This document shows positions 56,944 to 64,000 of a stretch of DNA of 64,000 nt, in pieces; positions within the stretch are counted from its first letter, which is position 1; every line of letters begins with the position of its first letter. A program made the position numbers and the translations under genes. The DNA comes from Paucibacter sp. B2R-40 (GTDB taxonomy: Bacteria > Pseudomonadota > Gammaproteobacteria > Burkholderiales > Burkholderiaceae_C), in assembly GCF_025717555.1 (NCBI RefSeq), contig NZ_JAJIRP010000008.1, positions 62,001 through 126,000 of the forward strand, written 5' to 3'. The notes under the pieces were generated by a model. That model was not told where the DNA came from, ran no database searches, and saw only the letters and a program-made list of their open reading frames with translations.

Positions 56944-58200
56944 ATGAGCAGCAAATCGAAACGGGACGCAGCGACAGGCCTGGGTCGGCGTCAATGGCTG
57001 GCCGGAAGCGCCGGTGCGCTGGCGACCATGGGTTTGGGTGCCGCCAGTGGGCAAGCACATGCACAAGCGCAGTCCGCTGCCTCCGCACCGGCGCTTGCGG
57101 TCGCGCCGGCTAAACCGCCGTTACCTGCCTATGCGGCCTGGAAGGACGCAGGCGCCGTCATCATTCATTCCAGCAGCACCATAGAAACCAAGCGCCAGGC
57201 CTTTGGCAATGGTTTGATCACACCGGCCGAACAGTTTTATGTGCGCAACAACCTGCCGGCACCCAGCGCCAGCATTCTGGAAAACCGCGATGCCTGGGAA
57301 ATCAGCATCGAAGGCGTCAAGCAACCACGCGTCTTGAGCCTGCGGGAACTCAAGACCATGGGTTTGGAAACCACCCCCATGGTCTTGCAATGTTCGGGCA
57401 ATGGCCGCGGCTTCTTCCCCAACAAGCCCAGCGGCACGCCCTGGACGGTGGGCGCAGCCGGCTGCGTGGTATGGACGGGGCTGTCGGTGCGGCAACTGGT
57501 GGAGAGCCTGGGCGGCACCTTGGCCGGCATGGACTTCATGACCGGCACCGGCGGCGAGGTTCTGCCGGAGGGGCTGGATCCTAAGTCCATCATGGTCGAG
57601 CGTTCGGTGCCGGCCAAGGCCATGGCGGATGCGCTCTTGGCCTGGGAGATGAACGGCGTGCCAATTCCGCTGGCTCATGGTGGCCCATTGCGCTTGATCG
57701 TGCCGGGCTACCAAGGTGTCAATCAGATCAAGTACATCAAGCGGCTGGCCTTCACGGCGCAAGAATCCGACGCCAAGATCATGGCCCATGGCTACCGCAT
57801 CTCTCCACCCGGCGCCAAGGCCGACCCAAGTCAGCCCTCGGTGCTGGAGATGAATGTCAAGAGTTGGATCACTTCGCCTTTGCCCGAGCGTGCGGCGGCC
57901 GCTGGCCAGGTACAAATTCAAGGGCTGGCCTTTGGTGGGCAGCGGGCGGTCAAACGGGTGGAGGTGTCGGTCGACGCCGGCAAGACCTGGAAAGAGGCGC
58001 GGTTGGTGGGCCCGGATCTGGGCAAATACGCGTGGCGACAGTTTGTGTTGGCGGCCAAGCTGCCCGCCGGCACGCACACCTTGATGAGCCGCGCCATCGA
58101 CACGGCCGGCAATGTGCAGCCCGAGCAGCGCCTCGAGAACGTCGGCGGCTATAACAACAACAGTGTGCTGGACCACGCGGTGACGGTGACGCTGGCGTGA
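56944..58200 (+). CDS. Tat-exported sulfite dehydrogenase (SoxC/SorA-type molybdoprotein)
   Basis: The 418-residue protein has a twin-arginine signal (GLGRRQWLAGSAGALATMG). The mature part has the sulfite oxidase molybdopterin fold with the Mo ligand Cys150 in VLQCSGNGRGFF and the C-terminal dimerisation domain. It would oxidise sulfite to sulfate in the periplasm and pass electrons to cytochrome c. A diheme/monoheme cytochrome gene overlaps its stop. SoxC rather than SorA cannot be settled here, and no soxYZAB genes are near. Confidence 0.92.
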   Translation: MSSKSKRDAATGLGRRQWLAGSAGALATMGLGAASGQAHAQAQSAASAPALAVAPAKPPLPAYAAWKDAGAVIIHSSSTIETKRQAFGNGLITPAEQFYVRNNLPAPSASILENRDAWEISIEGVKQPRVLSLRELKTMGLETTPMVLQCSGNGRGFFPNKPSGTPWTVGAAGCVVWTGLSVRQLVESLGGTLAGMDFMTGTGGEVLPEGLDPKSIMVERSVPAKAMADALLAWEMNGVPIPLAHGGPLRLIVPGYQGVNQIKYIKRLAFTAQESDAKIMAHGYRISPPGAKADPSQPSVLEMNVKSWITSPLPERAAAAGQVQIQGLAFGGQRAVKRVEVSVDAGKTWKEARLVGPDLGKYAWRQFVLAAKLPAGTHTLMSRAIDTAGNVQPEQRLENVGGYNNNSVLDHAVTVTLA

Positions 58201-58577
58201 TGGGTCAACAGCGCCTGTTCGCCTTGTTCTTCGGCTTGATCTTGGGCTTGCTTGCGCTTGGCTCCGTGAACGCCGGCACCGACGGCATCACTGCCAAGCA
58301 AGCTCAGGAGGCCGAATTCGAGTTGGGCAAGCGCCTGTTCACCAAAACAGCTGCGCCGGCTTGCGCGCTGTGCCATACGCTGAGGGACGCGGGATCGGAA
58401 GGTGCTGTGGGCCCGGTGCTGGATGAAATCAAGCCCGACGCCGAAAGGGTGAGCAAGGCTTTGCGCAATGGCCTTGGCAATATGCCGGCCTTCAAGACCC
58501 TCAGTGAAGCCGAGATCAATGCCCTGGCGCGCTATGTGTCTCAGGCCTCGGGCGGGGCAGGCCTGTCCGGCAAATGA
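58200..58577 (+). CDS. Periplasmic cytochrome c (partner of sulfite dehydrogenase)
   Basis: The 125-residue protein has a signal peptide (FALFFGLILGLLALGSVNA) and one heme c motif CALCH. A distal Met ligand lies in LGNMPAFKTLSEAEINALARYVSQ. The gene overlaps the dehydrogenase stop by one base, so it is almost surely the electron acceptor (SorB/SoxD-like). It converges with exoIII. Confidence 0.9.
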   Translation: MGQQRLFALFFGLILGLLALGSVNAGTDGITAKQAQEAEFELGKRLFTKTAAPACALCHTLRDAGSEGAVGPVLDEIKPDAERVSKALRNGLGNMPAFKTLSEAEINALARYVSQASGGAGLSGK

Positions 58578-58580
58578 GTC

Positions 58581-59345
58581 TCAGGCGAGTTCAATTATCA
58601 CCGGCGCGTGGTCGCTGGGCCGCTCGTTCTTGCGCGGCAGCTTGTCAATCACGCAGGCCCTTACTTCGTTCTTCAGGGCCTGGCTGACCAAGATATGGTC
58701 GATGCGCAGGCCTTGGTTTTTTCTGAATGCGAGATTACGGTAATCCCACCAACTCCAGCTCTTGGGGGCTTGCTCGAACAGCCGGAAGGCGTCGCAAAGC
58801 CCTTGCGCTTGCAGCGCCTGAAAATGCGCACGCTCTTGCGGCGTGCAGTGGATCTGGCCGGCCCAAGCGATGGGGTCGTAGACATCGGCATCGGTCGGCG
58901 CGATATTGAAGTCACCCATCAACACCAGCTTTTCGTGGGTCTGCAATTCGGCCGCTACAAAGCGCTGCAGCGCCTCCAGCCACGCCATTTTGTAAACAAA
59001 TTTGTCGCTGTCCGGCGCCTGCCCATTGGGGAAGTAAGCGCCTATGCAGCGCACGCCGTCCACCGTGCCGGCAATCACTCGGGCTTGCGGGTCGTCAAAG
59101 CCGGGCAAATTCTTGATGACGTCGGACGCCGCGCTGCGACTCAGCAGAGCCACGCCGTTATAGGTCTTCTGTCCGAACCAATGCACCTGATAGCCGGCCG
59201 CTTCGATCTCTGCGGCCGGGAACTTGTCGTCGGTCAGCTTGGTCTCTTGCAACACCAAAACGTCGACCGGGTTGGCCGTCAGCCAGTCCAACATTTGCGG
59301 CAGCCGCACATTGAGGGAGTTGACGTTCCAGGTGGCGAGTTTCAT
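58581..59345 (-). CDS. xthA: Exodeoxyribonuclease III
   Basis: The 254-residue AP endonuclease/3'-exonuclease belongs to base excision repair. The motifs MKLATWNVNSLNVRLP, VLQETKL, GDFNIAPTDADVYDP and the terminal SDHAPVIIEL are intact, covering the metal-binding Glu, Asp, Asn and catalytic His. Length is as in E. coli XthA. It is monocistronic. Confidence 0.95.
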   Translation of the reverse strand: MKLATWNVNSLNVRLPQMLDWLTANPVDVLVLQETKLTDDKFPAAEIEAAGYQVHWFGQKTYNGVALLSRSAASDVIKNLPGFDDPQARVIAGTVDGVRCIGAYFPNGQAPDSDKFVYKMAWLEALQRFVAAELQTHEKLVLMGDFNIAPTDADVYDPIAWAGQIHCTPQERAHFQALQAQGLCDAFRLFEQAPKSWSWWDYRNLAFRKNQGLRIDHILVSQALKNEVRACVIDKLPRKNERPSDHAPVIIELA

Positions 59346-59478
59346 GAGCTTGTTTCTTTTGGGTATCTAGGGCAGTCGGCATTGTGCATGAGCTGCAGTC
59401 GGCGCCATCCTATGATGGCAGCACTCGATCAAGCAAAGCCCAGAAGCCCAAAAACCCCACACGCTCCCATTGCTCCAT

Positions 59479-60000
59479 ATGAAAACCGTCCCCTACAAAG
59501 AGATTGCGCTCGCCCTACTGGGCGGCTTCTTGGCCCTGGCCGTCAATATGCCGGCCGCTGCACATGGCGATCAGGCACATGCGAGCAAGCCTGGTTCCGC
59601 CAACAAAGTGCAGCAGATTTTTGGTGTCGCAGGTGAAGCCAAAGCCGTCACACGCAGCATCCAGATCAGCATGTCGGATGCCATGCGCTTCACGCCTGAG
59701 CTGATCGAGGTCAAACAAGGTGAGACCATCAAGTTTGTTTTCAAAAATGAGGGTCAGGTCTTGCATGAATTCGTGATCGGCAGCAAGGACTCATTGGCCG
59801 AGCATGCGGCAATGATGCTGAAGTTTCCGAATATGGAGCACGATGAGCCCTATATGGCCCATGTCCAGCCCGGCAAGACGGGCGAGATCGTCTGGACCTT
59901 CAACCGAGCCGGCGAATTTGACTTTGCCTGCCTGATCGCCGGCCACTACCAAGCCGGCATGGTCGGACGAATCAAGGTGCGAGCGCCAGGCAAGTCATGA
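59479..60000 (+). CDS. Exported cupredoxin
   Basis: The product has about 173 residues with a signal peptide (IALALLGGFLALAVNMPAAA), a His-rich start of the mature part and a single cupredoxin domain. Type 1 copper ligands appear as His in VLHEFVIG and Cys, His, Met in CLIAGHYQAGM. It is related to CopI-like copper tolerance cupredoxins, which bind periplasmic copper. ATG 59479 is chosen over a TTG three codons earlier. It converges with bdhA. Confidence 0.88.
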   Translation: MKTVPYKEIALALLGGFLALAVNMPAAAHGDQAHASKPGSANKVQQIFGVAGEAKAVTRSIQISMSDAMRFTPELIEVKQGETIKFVFKNEGQVLHEFVIGSKDSLAEHAAMMLKFPNMEHDEPYMAHVQPGKTGEIVWTFNRAGEFDFACLIAGHYQAGMVGRIKVRAPGKS

Positions 60001-60021
60001 TCAAGTACAGCGGGCAGTCGC

Positions 60022-60804
60022 TCAGCGTGCCACCCAACCGCCATCCATAGGCAGGGCCACGCCGGTCATTTGTGCGGCAGCGTCGGAGCACAAAAAGACC
60101 GCCAGACCGCCCAGTTGTTCCGGCGACGCAAATTGCAGCGAGGGCTGCTTCTCGCTCAGCAGCTTGGTCTTGGCTTGTTCTGTGCTCAGATTCTCTTTCA
60201 AGGCCAAGGCGTCAATCTGCTTTTGCACCAGGGGCGTCAGCACCCAGCCCGGGCAAATTGCGTTGCAGGTGATGCCTGTCGTGGCTGTCTCCAGCGCCAC
60301 CGTCTTGGTCAGTCCGACCACGCCGTGCTTGGATGCCACATAGGCTGCCTTGTCGGCCGAGGCCACCAGGCCATGCACCGAAGCGATATTGATGATGCGA
60401 CCCCAGCCGCGCTCGCGCATACTGGGCAAGGCAGCGCGCGTCGTCAGGAAAACGGCGGTCAAATTGATCGCAATCACGGCATCCCAGCGCTCCAGCGGGA
60501 AATCTTGCACGGGTGAAACATATTGGATACCGGCGTTGTTGACCAAGATGTCGACGCTGCCGAGTTCACGCAGGGTGCTCTCAATGAGACCGGTGGCCTG
60601 GGCCGCCACGGACAGGTCGGCACCGTTATAGGCCACCCGCACCCCATAGCTGCTGGCAAGCTCTTTGCGCAGGGCCTCAATCTCCGCAGCTTCGCCGAAA
60701 CCGTTGATCATCAAATCGGCACCGGCTGCAGCCAGTTGGCGCGCCAGACCCAGGCCAATGCCACTGGTCGATCCGGTGACGACGGCAACTTTATTCTTCA
60801 ACAT
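60022..60804 (-). CDS. bdhA: 3-hydroxybutyrate dehydrogenase
   Basis: The 260-residue short-chain dehydrogenase has the NAD-binding TGSTSGIGLGLARQLAAAGAD, the NNAG motif (VNNAGIQYVSP) and catalytic Ser/Tyr-Lys (YVASKHGVVGL). The QYVSPVQDFPLERWD segment is typical of D-3-hydroxybutyrate dehydrogenases. It links PHB breakdown to acetoacetate. ATG 60804 is chosen. No PHB genes flank it. Confidence 0.92.
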   Translation of the reverse strand: MLKNKVAVVTGSTSGIGLGLARQLAAAGADLMINGFGEAAEIEALRKELASSYGVRVAYNGADLSVAAQATGLIESTLRELGSVDILVNNAGIQYVSPVQDFPLERWDAVIAINLTAVFLTTRAALPSMRERGWGRIINIASVHGLVASADKAAYVASKHGVVGLTKTVALETATTGITCNAICPGWVLTPLVQKQIDALALKENLSTEQAKTKLLSEKQPSLQFASPEQLGGLAVFLCSDAAAQMTGVALPMDGGWVAR

Positions 60805-61084
60805 GTGGCTAACTCCCTGTGTAAAAGTAAATAGGTGAAGATAATCCAGCAGCAAGCGTTTTGCGCCAAAAATCGGCCTCCGTCGCTGTGAATCAGTCTA
60901 GCATGGTTGAATCTGATTGATCAGACCTATTAATAATTTCCATTCTTATATGGTCTGTGATTCTATGGATCTGGGTAAGAATGGCAGGGTTTGGTTATTG
61001 AGTCAATTCGAAAATATGCTTCGATTTGGTTGTTGAATTTTATATCTCATTGCTTGTTTGCTTGCCGCCGACGTGCGTCGCTAT

Positions 61085-61768
61085 ATGAATATAAATTTTG
61101 TATCGGCTTTGACGGAAATTCTGCCTTACGCATTGCTGATTGCGGTGAGTCCGATATCGTTGATTGCCATCATTTTGAATCTTTTTTCTGTCCGAGCGCG
61201 GCAAAATGGGCCGGCCTTTTTAGTCGGATGGGTGCTTGGGTTGGGTCTGATTTGTGCGGCGGCCGTGGTTCTGATTGAGGCCGGCGAGGAAGCCTATGGC
61301 GTGAGCCCATCGTTGCTGGAATCAGTCGGGCGATCCTTGTTGGGGGCGGTCTTGCTGTTGGCTGCTTGGCAGCAATGGAAAAAGCGGCAGCAAGCGCCAA
61401 GCACGCCCAAGTGGATGGCAGCGATCGAGTCTTTTTCGCCGCTCAAGGCTTGGGCAGCCGGTTTGCTGTTGTCCGGAATTACTAATCCTAAAAATACCGT
61501 ACTTATTGTCGCTGCCGGCATTTCAATTTCGCATGCTGGTTTGTCGGCGGTGGATTCTGCGCTGTTGATTCTTCTGTTTGTTGTGGGCGCCAGTTTGGGC
61601 GTGCTGATACCCTTGCTCTATTTCTTGATCGGCGGCAAAGCGGCGAAATCGGTGTTGAAGATTTGGCAAATCGCTTTGATCAAACACAACGCACTGGTGA
61701 TGGCCGTGATGTTGCTCATTTTTGGTTCTTTGTTGATTTCCAAAGGTTTGAGAGGCCTGATTGCTTGA
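61085..61768 (+). CDS. GAP/Sap-family membrane protein (LysE-like transporter fold)
   Basis: The 227-residue protein has six hydrophobic segments of the GAP (PF11139-type) family, distantly related to LysE exporters (ILPYALLIAVSPISLIAIIL; SGITNPKNTVLIVAAG). In actinobacteria the family moves glycolipids; here its role is unknown. The upstream 200 bases are A/T-rich compared with the window, which may mark a recently acquired gene. Confidence 0.82.
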   Translation: MNINFVSALTEILPYALLIAVSPISLIAIILNLFSVRARQNGPAFLVGWVLGLGLICAAAVVLIEAGEEAYGVSPSLLESVGRSLLGAVLLLAAWQQWKKRQQAPSTPKWMAAIESFSPLKAWAAGLLLSGITNPKNTVLIVAAGISISHAGLSAVDSALLILLFVVGASLGVLIPLLYFLIGGKAAKSVLKIWQIALIKHNALVMAVMLLIFGSLLISKGLRGLIA

Positions 61769-61962
61769 AGGCCTGAGCCTAGGGAATATTCCCGCCGACC
61801 TTCAGGTATCTAGCCGATGGCGCGGGCGTGCTGGGCTGTTTACAGTGGAGTGAATTTGGGTTCATTGAGTCCGAAGGTCATCGATTGGCCGGGCGCTTGA
61901 GAAGTTCAACCGGCTAAAAAAAGAGCGCTCGGCTACAGCGCAGAACAGCAGGGGGGAATGAT

Positions 61963-63012
61963 TTGGTGATCATTCAGGCACCGTCGCCGGACAGCGAGGA
62001 TCTGGAGCTTCAAGGCCTCGCTGCGGCGCAGCGTTCGCACTCCCGGTCGCAAGGTTTGGGACATCGCACCAGCATGCAGTTGCAGCGGCGGCCCGCCATG
62101 CAGCGAGGCTTGCTGCTGGCCTACTGGGTGGCACTTCCCATCACTTTGCTGATTGCCTTTGCCTGGATTTGGTCTTGCCTGCAGCAACTGCAAGAGGCAC
62201 GCGATCAAGCGCATGCGCGGGTAAAAACCTTGGCCACGGTCGCGGCTGCAGGCTTGCAGCAGCAGATCGGCCGCGACCTGCCGACGCTCAAGGCCTTGGC
62301 GCTGAATGTCTCTGCTCAGGCAGCAAGCCCGGCTCGGTGCCTGCGCTTTGGCGCCGATGTTTCCAGGCTGGGTTCGGTGCTGGTCAATTTGGTCGTTAGG
62401 GATTTGCGCGGCGAGCTGGTTTGTGAGCTTGGCAGCCCGACCGCATCGATGCAAAAAGCTCTCTCCGCCCGAGCAAATTTTCGCCCTACCAGGCAGCCTA
62501 TTGAAGGGCCGCAAGGCCGCTGGCTGACTTGGCTGACGCAGCCGCTGTTTGACGATCAGGGCAATCGCTTGGGCTCCTTGAATCTGCAATTGGACCTTTT
62601 GCAAATCAGCGAGCGCCTGCGCGAGCTGCTGCCCAGCAATGCCGTGGTGGAGGTGCTGAGCCGGCAACACACGATTGTGGCGCGCTCGGTCGATGCCGCC
62701 GCCTTTATCGGCCACGTGAACGCTTTGGACGGCACGCTGCGCGGCTTGCATGAAGGGGAGTTCAGTGCCCCATGGGTGGCGGGTGAGCAGCCGCGATTGA
62801 ATTACTTTGTGACCATTTCTGGCACCGATTGGCGTTTGCTCGCTGGTCTGCCGCAGGCCGAGCTGTTTGCTGACTATGAGGCCCTGCTGCTGCGCACGCT
62901 GGCTCAGGGGCTGGCGTTTGTGCTGCTGCTCACCTGGCTGAGTTGGCGCATCGGTATCGGGCTGATGGGGCCCGCAATGCGCCGATCACGCTCAGCGGCG
63001 TGGCAGGATTGA
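61963..63012 (+). CDS. Membrane Cache-type sensor without output domain
   Basis: The protein of about 349 residues has a membrane segment near 50-68, a periplasmic dCache-like domain (about 75-300: LQQQIGRDLPTLKALALN, FDDQGNRLGSLNLQLDL) and a second membrane segment (AFVLLLTWLSWRI). Only about 20 residues follow, with no HAMP, kinase, GGDEF or MCP output. TTG 61963 follows a GGGGGGA run; GTG 61966 is equally possible. It may be a truncated receptor or a sensor that works with the protein downstream. Confidence 0.7.
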   Translation: MVIIQAPSPDSEDLELQGLAAAQRSHSRSQGLGHRTSMQLQRRPAMQRGLLLAYWVALPITLLIAFAWIWSCLQQLQEARDQAHARVKTLATVAAAGLQQQIGRDLPTLKALALNVSAQAASPARCLRFGADVSRLGSVLVNLVVRDLRGELVCELGSPTASMQKALSARANFRPTRQPIEGPQGRWLTWLTQPLFDDQGNRLGSLNLQLDLLQISERLRELLPSNAVVEVLSRQHTIVARSVDAAAFIGHVNALDGTLRGLHEGEFSAPWVAGEQPRLNYFVTISGTDWRLLAGLPQAELFADYEALLLRTLAQGLAFVLLLTWLSWRIGIGLMGPAMRRSRSAAWQD

Positions 63013-63074
63013 CCTGCAATGGTGTCCTCGCGCAACAGCCGGTCCCGCAGCGGTCCGCGATCGGCAAGCTTAGC

Positions 63075-63099
63075 CGCAGGACCCAATCCTGCGTTTTTT
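63075..63099 (+). terminator. Rho-independent terminator
   Basis: Stem CGCAGGA/TCCTGCG with a five-base loop is followed by TTTTTT. It lies 62 bases after the Cache protein stop and ahead of the next sensor gene. Confidence 0.88.
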
Positions 63100-63182
63100 A
63101 GTTCCTTGCTGCGTGGAACCCTACACTGGCGTCAGCCGTCTCATCCAGCGTAGCTCCTAATTTTTCGGTGCAGGAGAGTCTT

Positions 63183-64000
63183 TTGCCAAGGTCCAGTTTC
63201 CTGCGCATGCGCACGCTCAATGCCCGGCTGACTCTGTTCACCTTGGCGCTGGTCGTGTTGAGCATTTGGACCTTGGCTATCTACGTCGGCCGCATCGTGC
63301 ACAAGGATGTGCAGGCATTGTTGAGCGAGCATCAGCTGGCCAGCGTCAGCCTGCTGGCGGCCGAGATCAATGATCAGTTGAGTACGCGACTCGCGGCGCT
63401 GGAGGCGGTCGCCAACGATGCCCGCGGTGCAGTCGAGACCAATGCGGCCGGCACAGATGCGGCCGAGGCACAAAGCCTTTTGGATCACCGGCCGGTGCTG
63501 CTGTCCTTGTTCAACGGCGGGGTTGTGTTCATTGCCAAGAATGGTCAAGCGATTGCCGATGCGCCGCCATTGCCTGGTCGGGTTGGCAGCAACTACTTGC
63601 GCAATACCGACGTCGCTGACTGTCTGCGCGATGGCCGCTCACGGGTCGGGCGCGCGGTGATGGGGCGAATTTTGAAGACGCCGGTGTTTGGTTTGATCGT
63701 GGCCGTCCGGGATACAGGCGGCAAGGTGCAGGGCGTCTTGGTTGGTCTGATCAATATGGCCAAGCCGAGCTTTTTGGACCGCATCACGGCGCATGGTTTT
63801 GGTCAGACCGGACATTTCCATTTGCTCTCGCCCAAGCACAGGCTGACCATCACCTCGAGCGACCCGAGTCGCATCATGCAAGACATGCCCGCCGCGGGCG
63901 CAGATCCCGCCCTGGACCGCCTGATCGCGGGCCATCAAGGCAGCTTGCTGTACACCGACCCGACCGGCCGTGAAGCGCTGGTGTCGCAGAAGTCCGTGCC
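63183..64000 (+). CDS. Cache-domain membrane sensor, 3' end beyond window
   Basis: The open frame starts at TTG 63183 (AGGAGA at 63171-63176 before it) and runs past the window edge for at least 272 codons. A membrane segment (LTLFTLALVVLSIWTLAIYV) precedes a periplasmic dCache domain (AKNGQAIADAPPLPGRVGSNY, GLIVAVRDTGGKVQGVLVG). The output part lies outside the window; a histidine kinase, GGDEF or chemoreceptor module is usual. ATG 63207 is a possible alternative start. Confidence 0.8.
   Translation, partial: MPRSSFLRMRTLNARLTLFTLALVVLSIWTLAIYVGRIVHKDVQALLSEHQLASVSLLAAEINDQLSTRLAALEAVANDARGAVETNAAGTDAAEAQSLLDHRPVLLSLFNGGVVFIAKNGQAIADAPPLPGRVGSNYLRNTDVADCLRDGRSRVGRAVMGRILKTPVFGLIVAVRDTGGKVQGVLVGLINMAKPSFLDRITAHGFGQTGHFHLLSPKHRLTITSSDPSRIMQDMPAAGADPALDRLIAGHQGSLLYTDPTGREALVSQKSV

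Noticed and set aside
61792-61803. Perfect 12-base palindrome GGGAATATTCCC
   Set aside because: A single palindrome without a T-run or second copy; it may be an operator, but there is nothing to tie it to a regulator.

Overview
The window is GC-rich, densely coded, non-mobile bacterial chromosome. Protein families, the rimP-nusA-infB-rbfA-truB-typA order, the zapB-zapA-6S RNA arrangement and the single-polypeptide methylmalonyl-CoA mutase beside propionyl-CoA carboxylase all point to a betaproteobacterium of the order Burkholderiales. A Roseateles/Paucibacter/Rubrivivax-like relative is likely, but the genus is inference. I see no insertion sequence, prophage, CRISPR array or rRNA operon; one tRNA gene (Ser-GGA) and one 6S RNA gene are present.

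Layout. 0.1-5.4 kb: a BaiN-type flavoprotein, a degenerate GGDEF protein, an EVE protein, 6S RNA, zapA/zapB-like genes, nth and a GntR/FCD regulator. 5.5-13.6 kb: a tight propionyl-CoA to succinyl-CoA operon (mutase, GNAT protein, MeaB GTPase, carboxylase beta, a small exported protein, carboxylase alpha, epimerase-like VOC protein). The alpha subunit carries a frameshift just after its biotin site. 13.6-17.7 kb: a periplasmic binding protein, a thioesterase, a patatin, an RDD membrane protein and a broken merR gene. 17.7-21.9 kb: a three-gene unit joining two orphan solute-binding proteins to a membrane diguanylate cyclase. 21.9-29.5 kb: a K+ channel, a transglutaminase/TPR lipoprotein, a phosphoesterase/kinase-USP/YkgJ operon, two exported proteins and a KAS III-like enzyme. 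29.5-36.8 kb: PBP1A, tRNA-Ser, stomatin/NfeD, a basic amino acid decarboxylase and fabI. 36.9-45.8 kb: the rimP-to-typA translation cluster, preceded by a leader that looks like a transcription attenuator. 45.8-52.7 kb: a DMT exporter, a 3-hydroxyisobutyryl-CoA hydrolase-like gene, fhs, dusA, an O6-methylguanine transferase and a DEAD-box helicase. 52.7-56.6 kb: a five-gene pilin/minor pilin operon ending in a large beta-solenoid-like protein. 56.9-64 kb: a sulfite dehydrogenase/cytochrome pair, exoIII, a cupredoxin, 3-hydroxybutyrate dehydrogenase, a GAP-family membrane protein and two Cache-type sensors, the last cut by the window edge.

How parts connect. The 5.5-13.6 kb operon would let the cell use propionyl-CoA from odd-chain fatty acids, propionate, valine or isoleucine. 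The 3-hydroxyisobutyryl-CoA hydrolase-like gene and 3-hydroxybutyrate dehydrogenase fit the same acyl-CoA/PHB lifestyle. Several signalling proteins (an active and a degenerate GGDEF protein, a kinase-USP fusion, Cache sensors) and the minor pilin operon suggest a surface-associated, environment-sensing organism. The most notable regions are the rimP leader with two mutually exclusive pairings, the binding-protein/cyclase operon, the minor pilin operon and the pccA frameshift.
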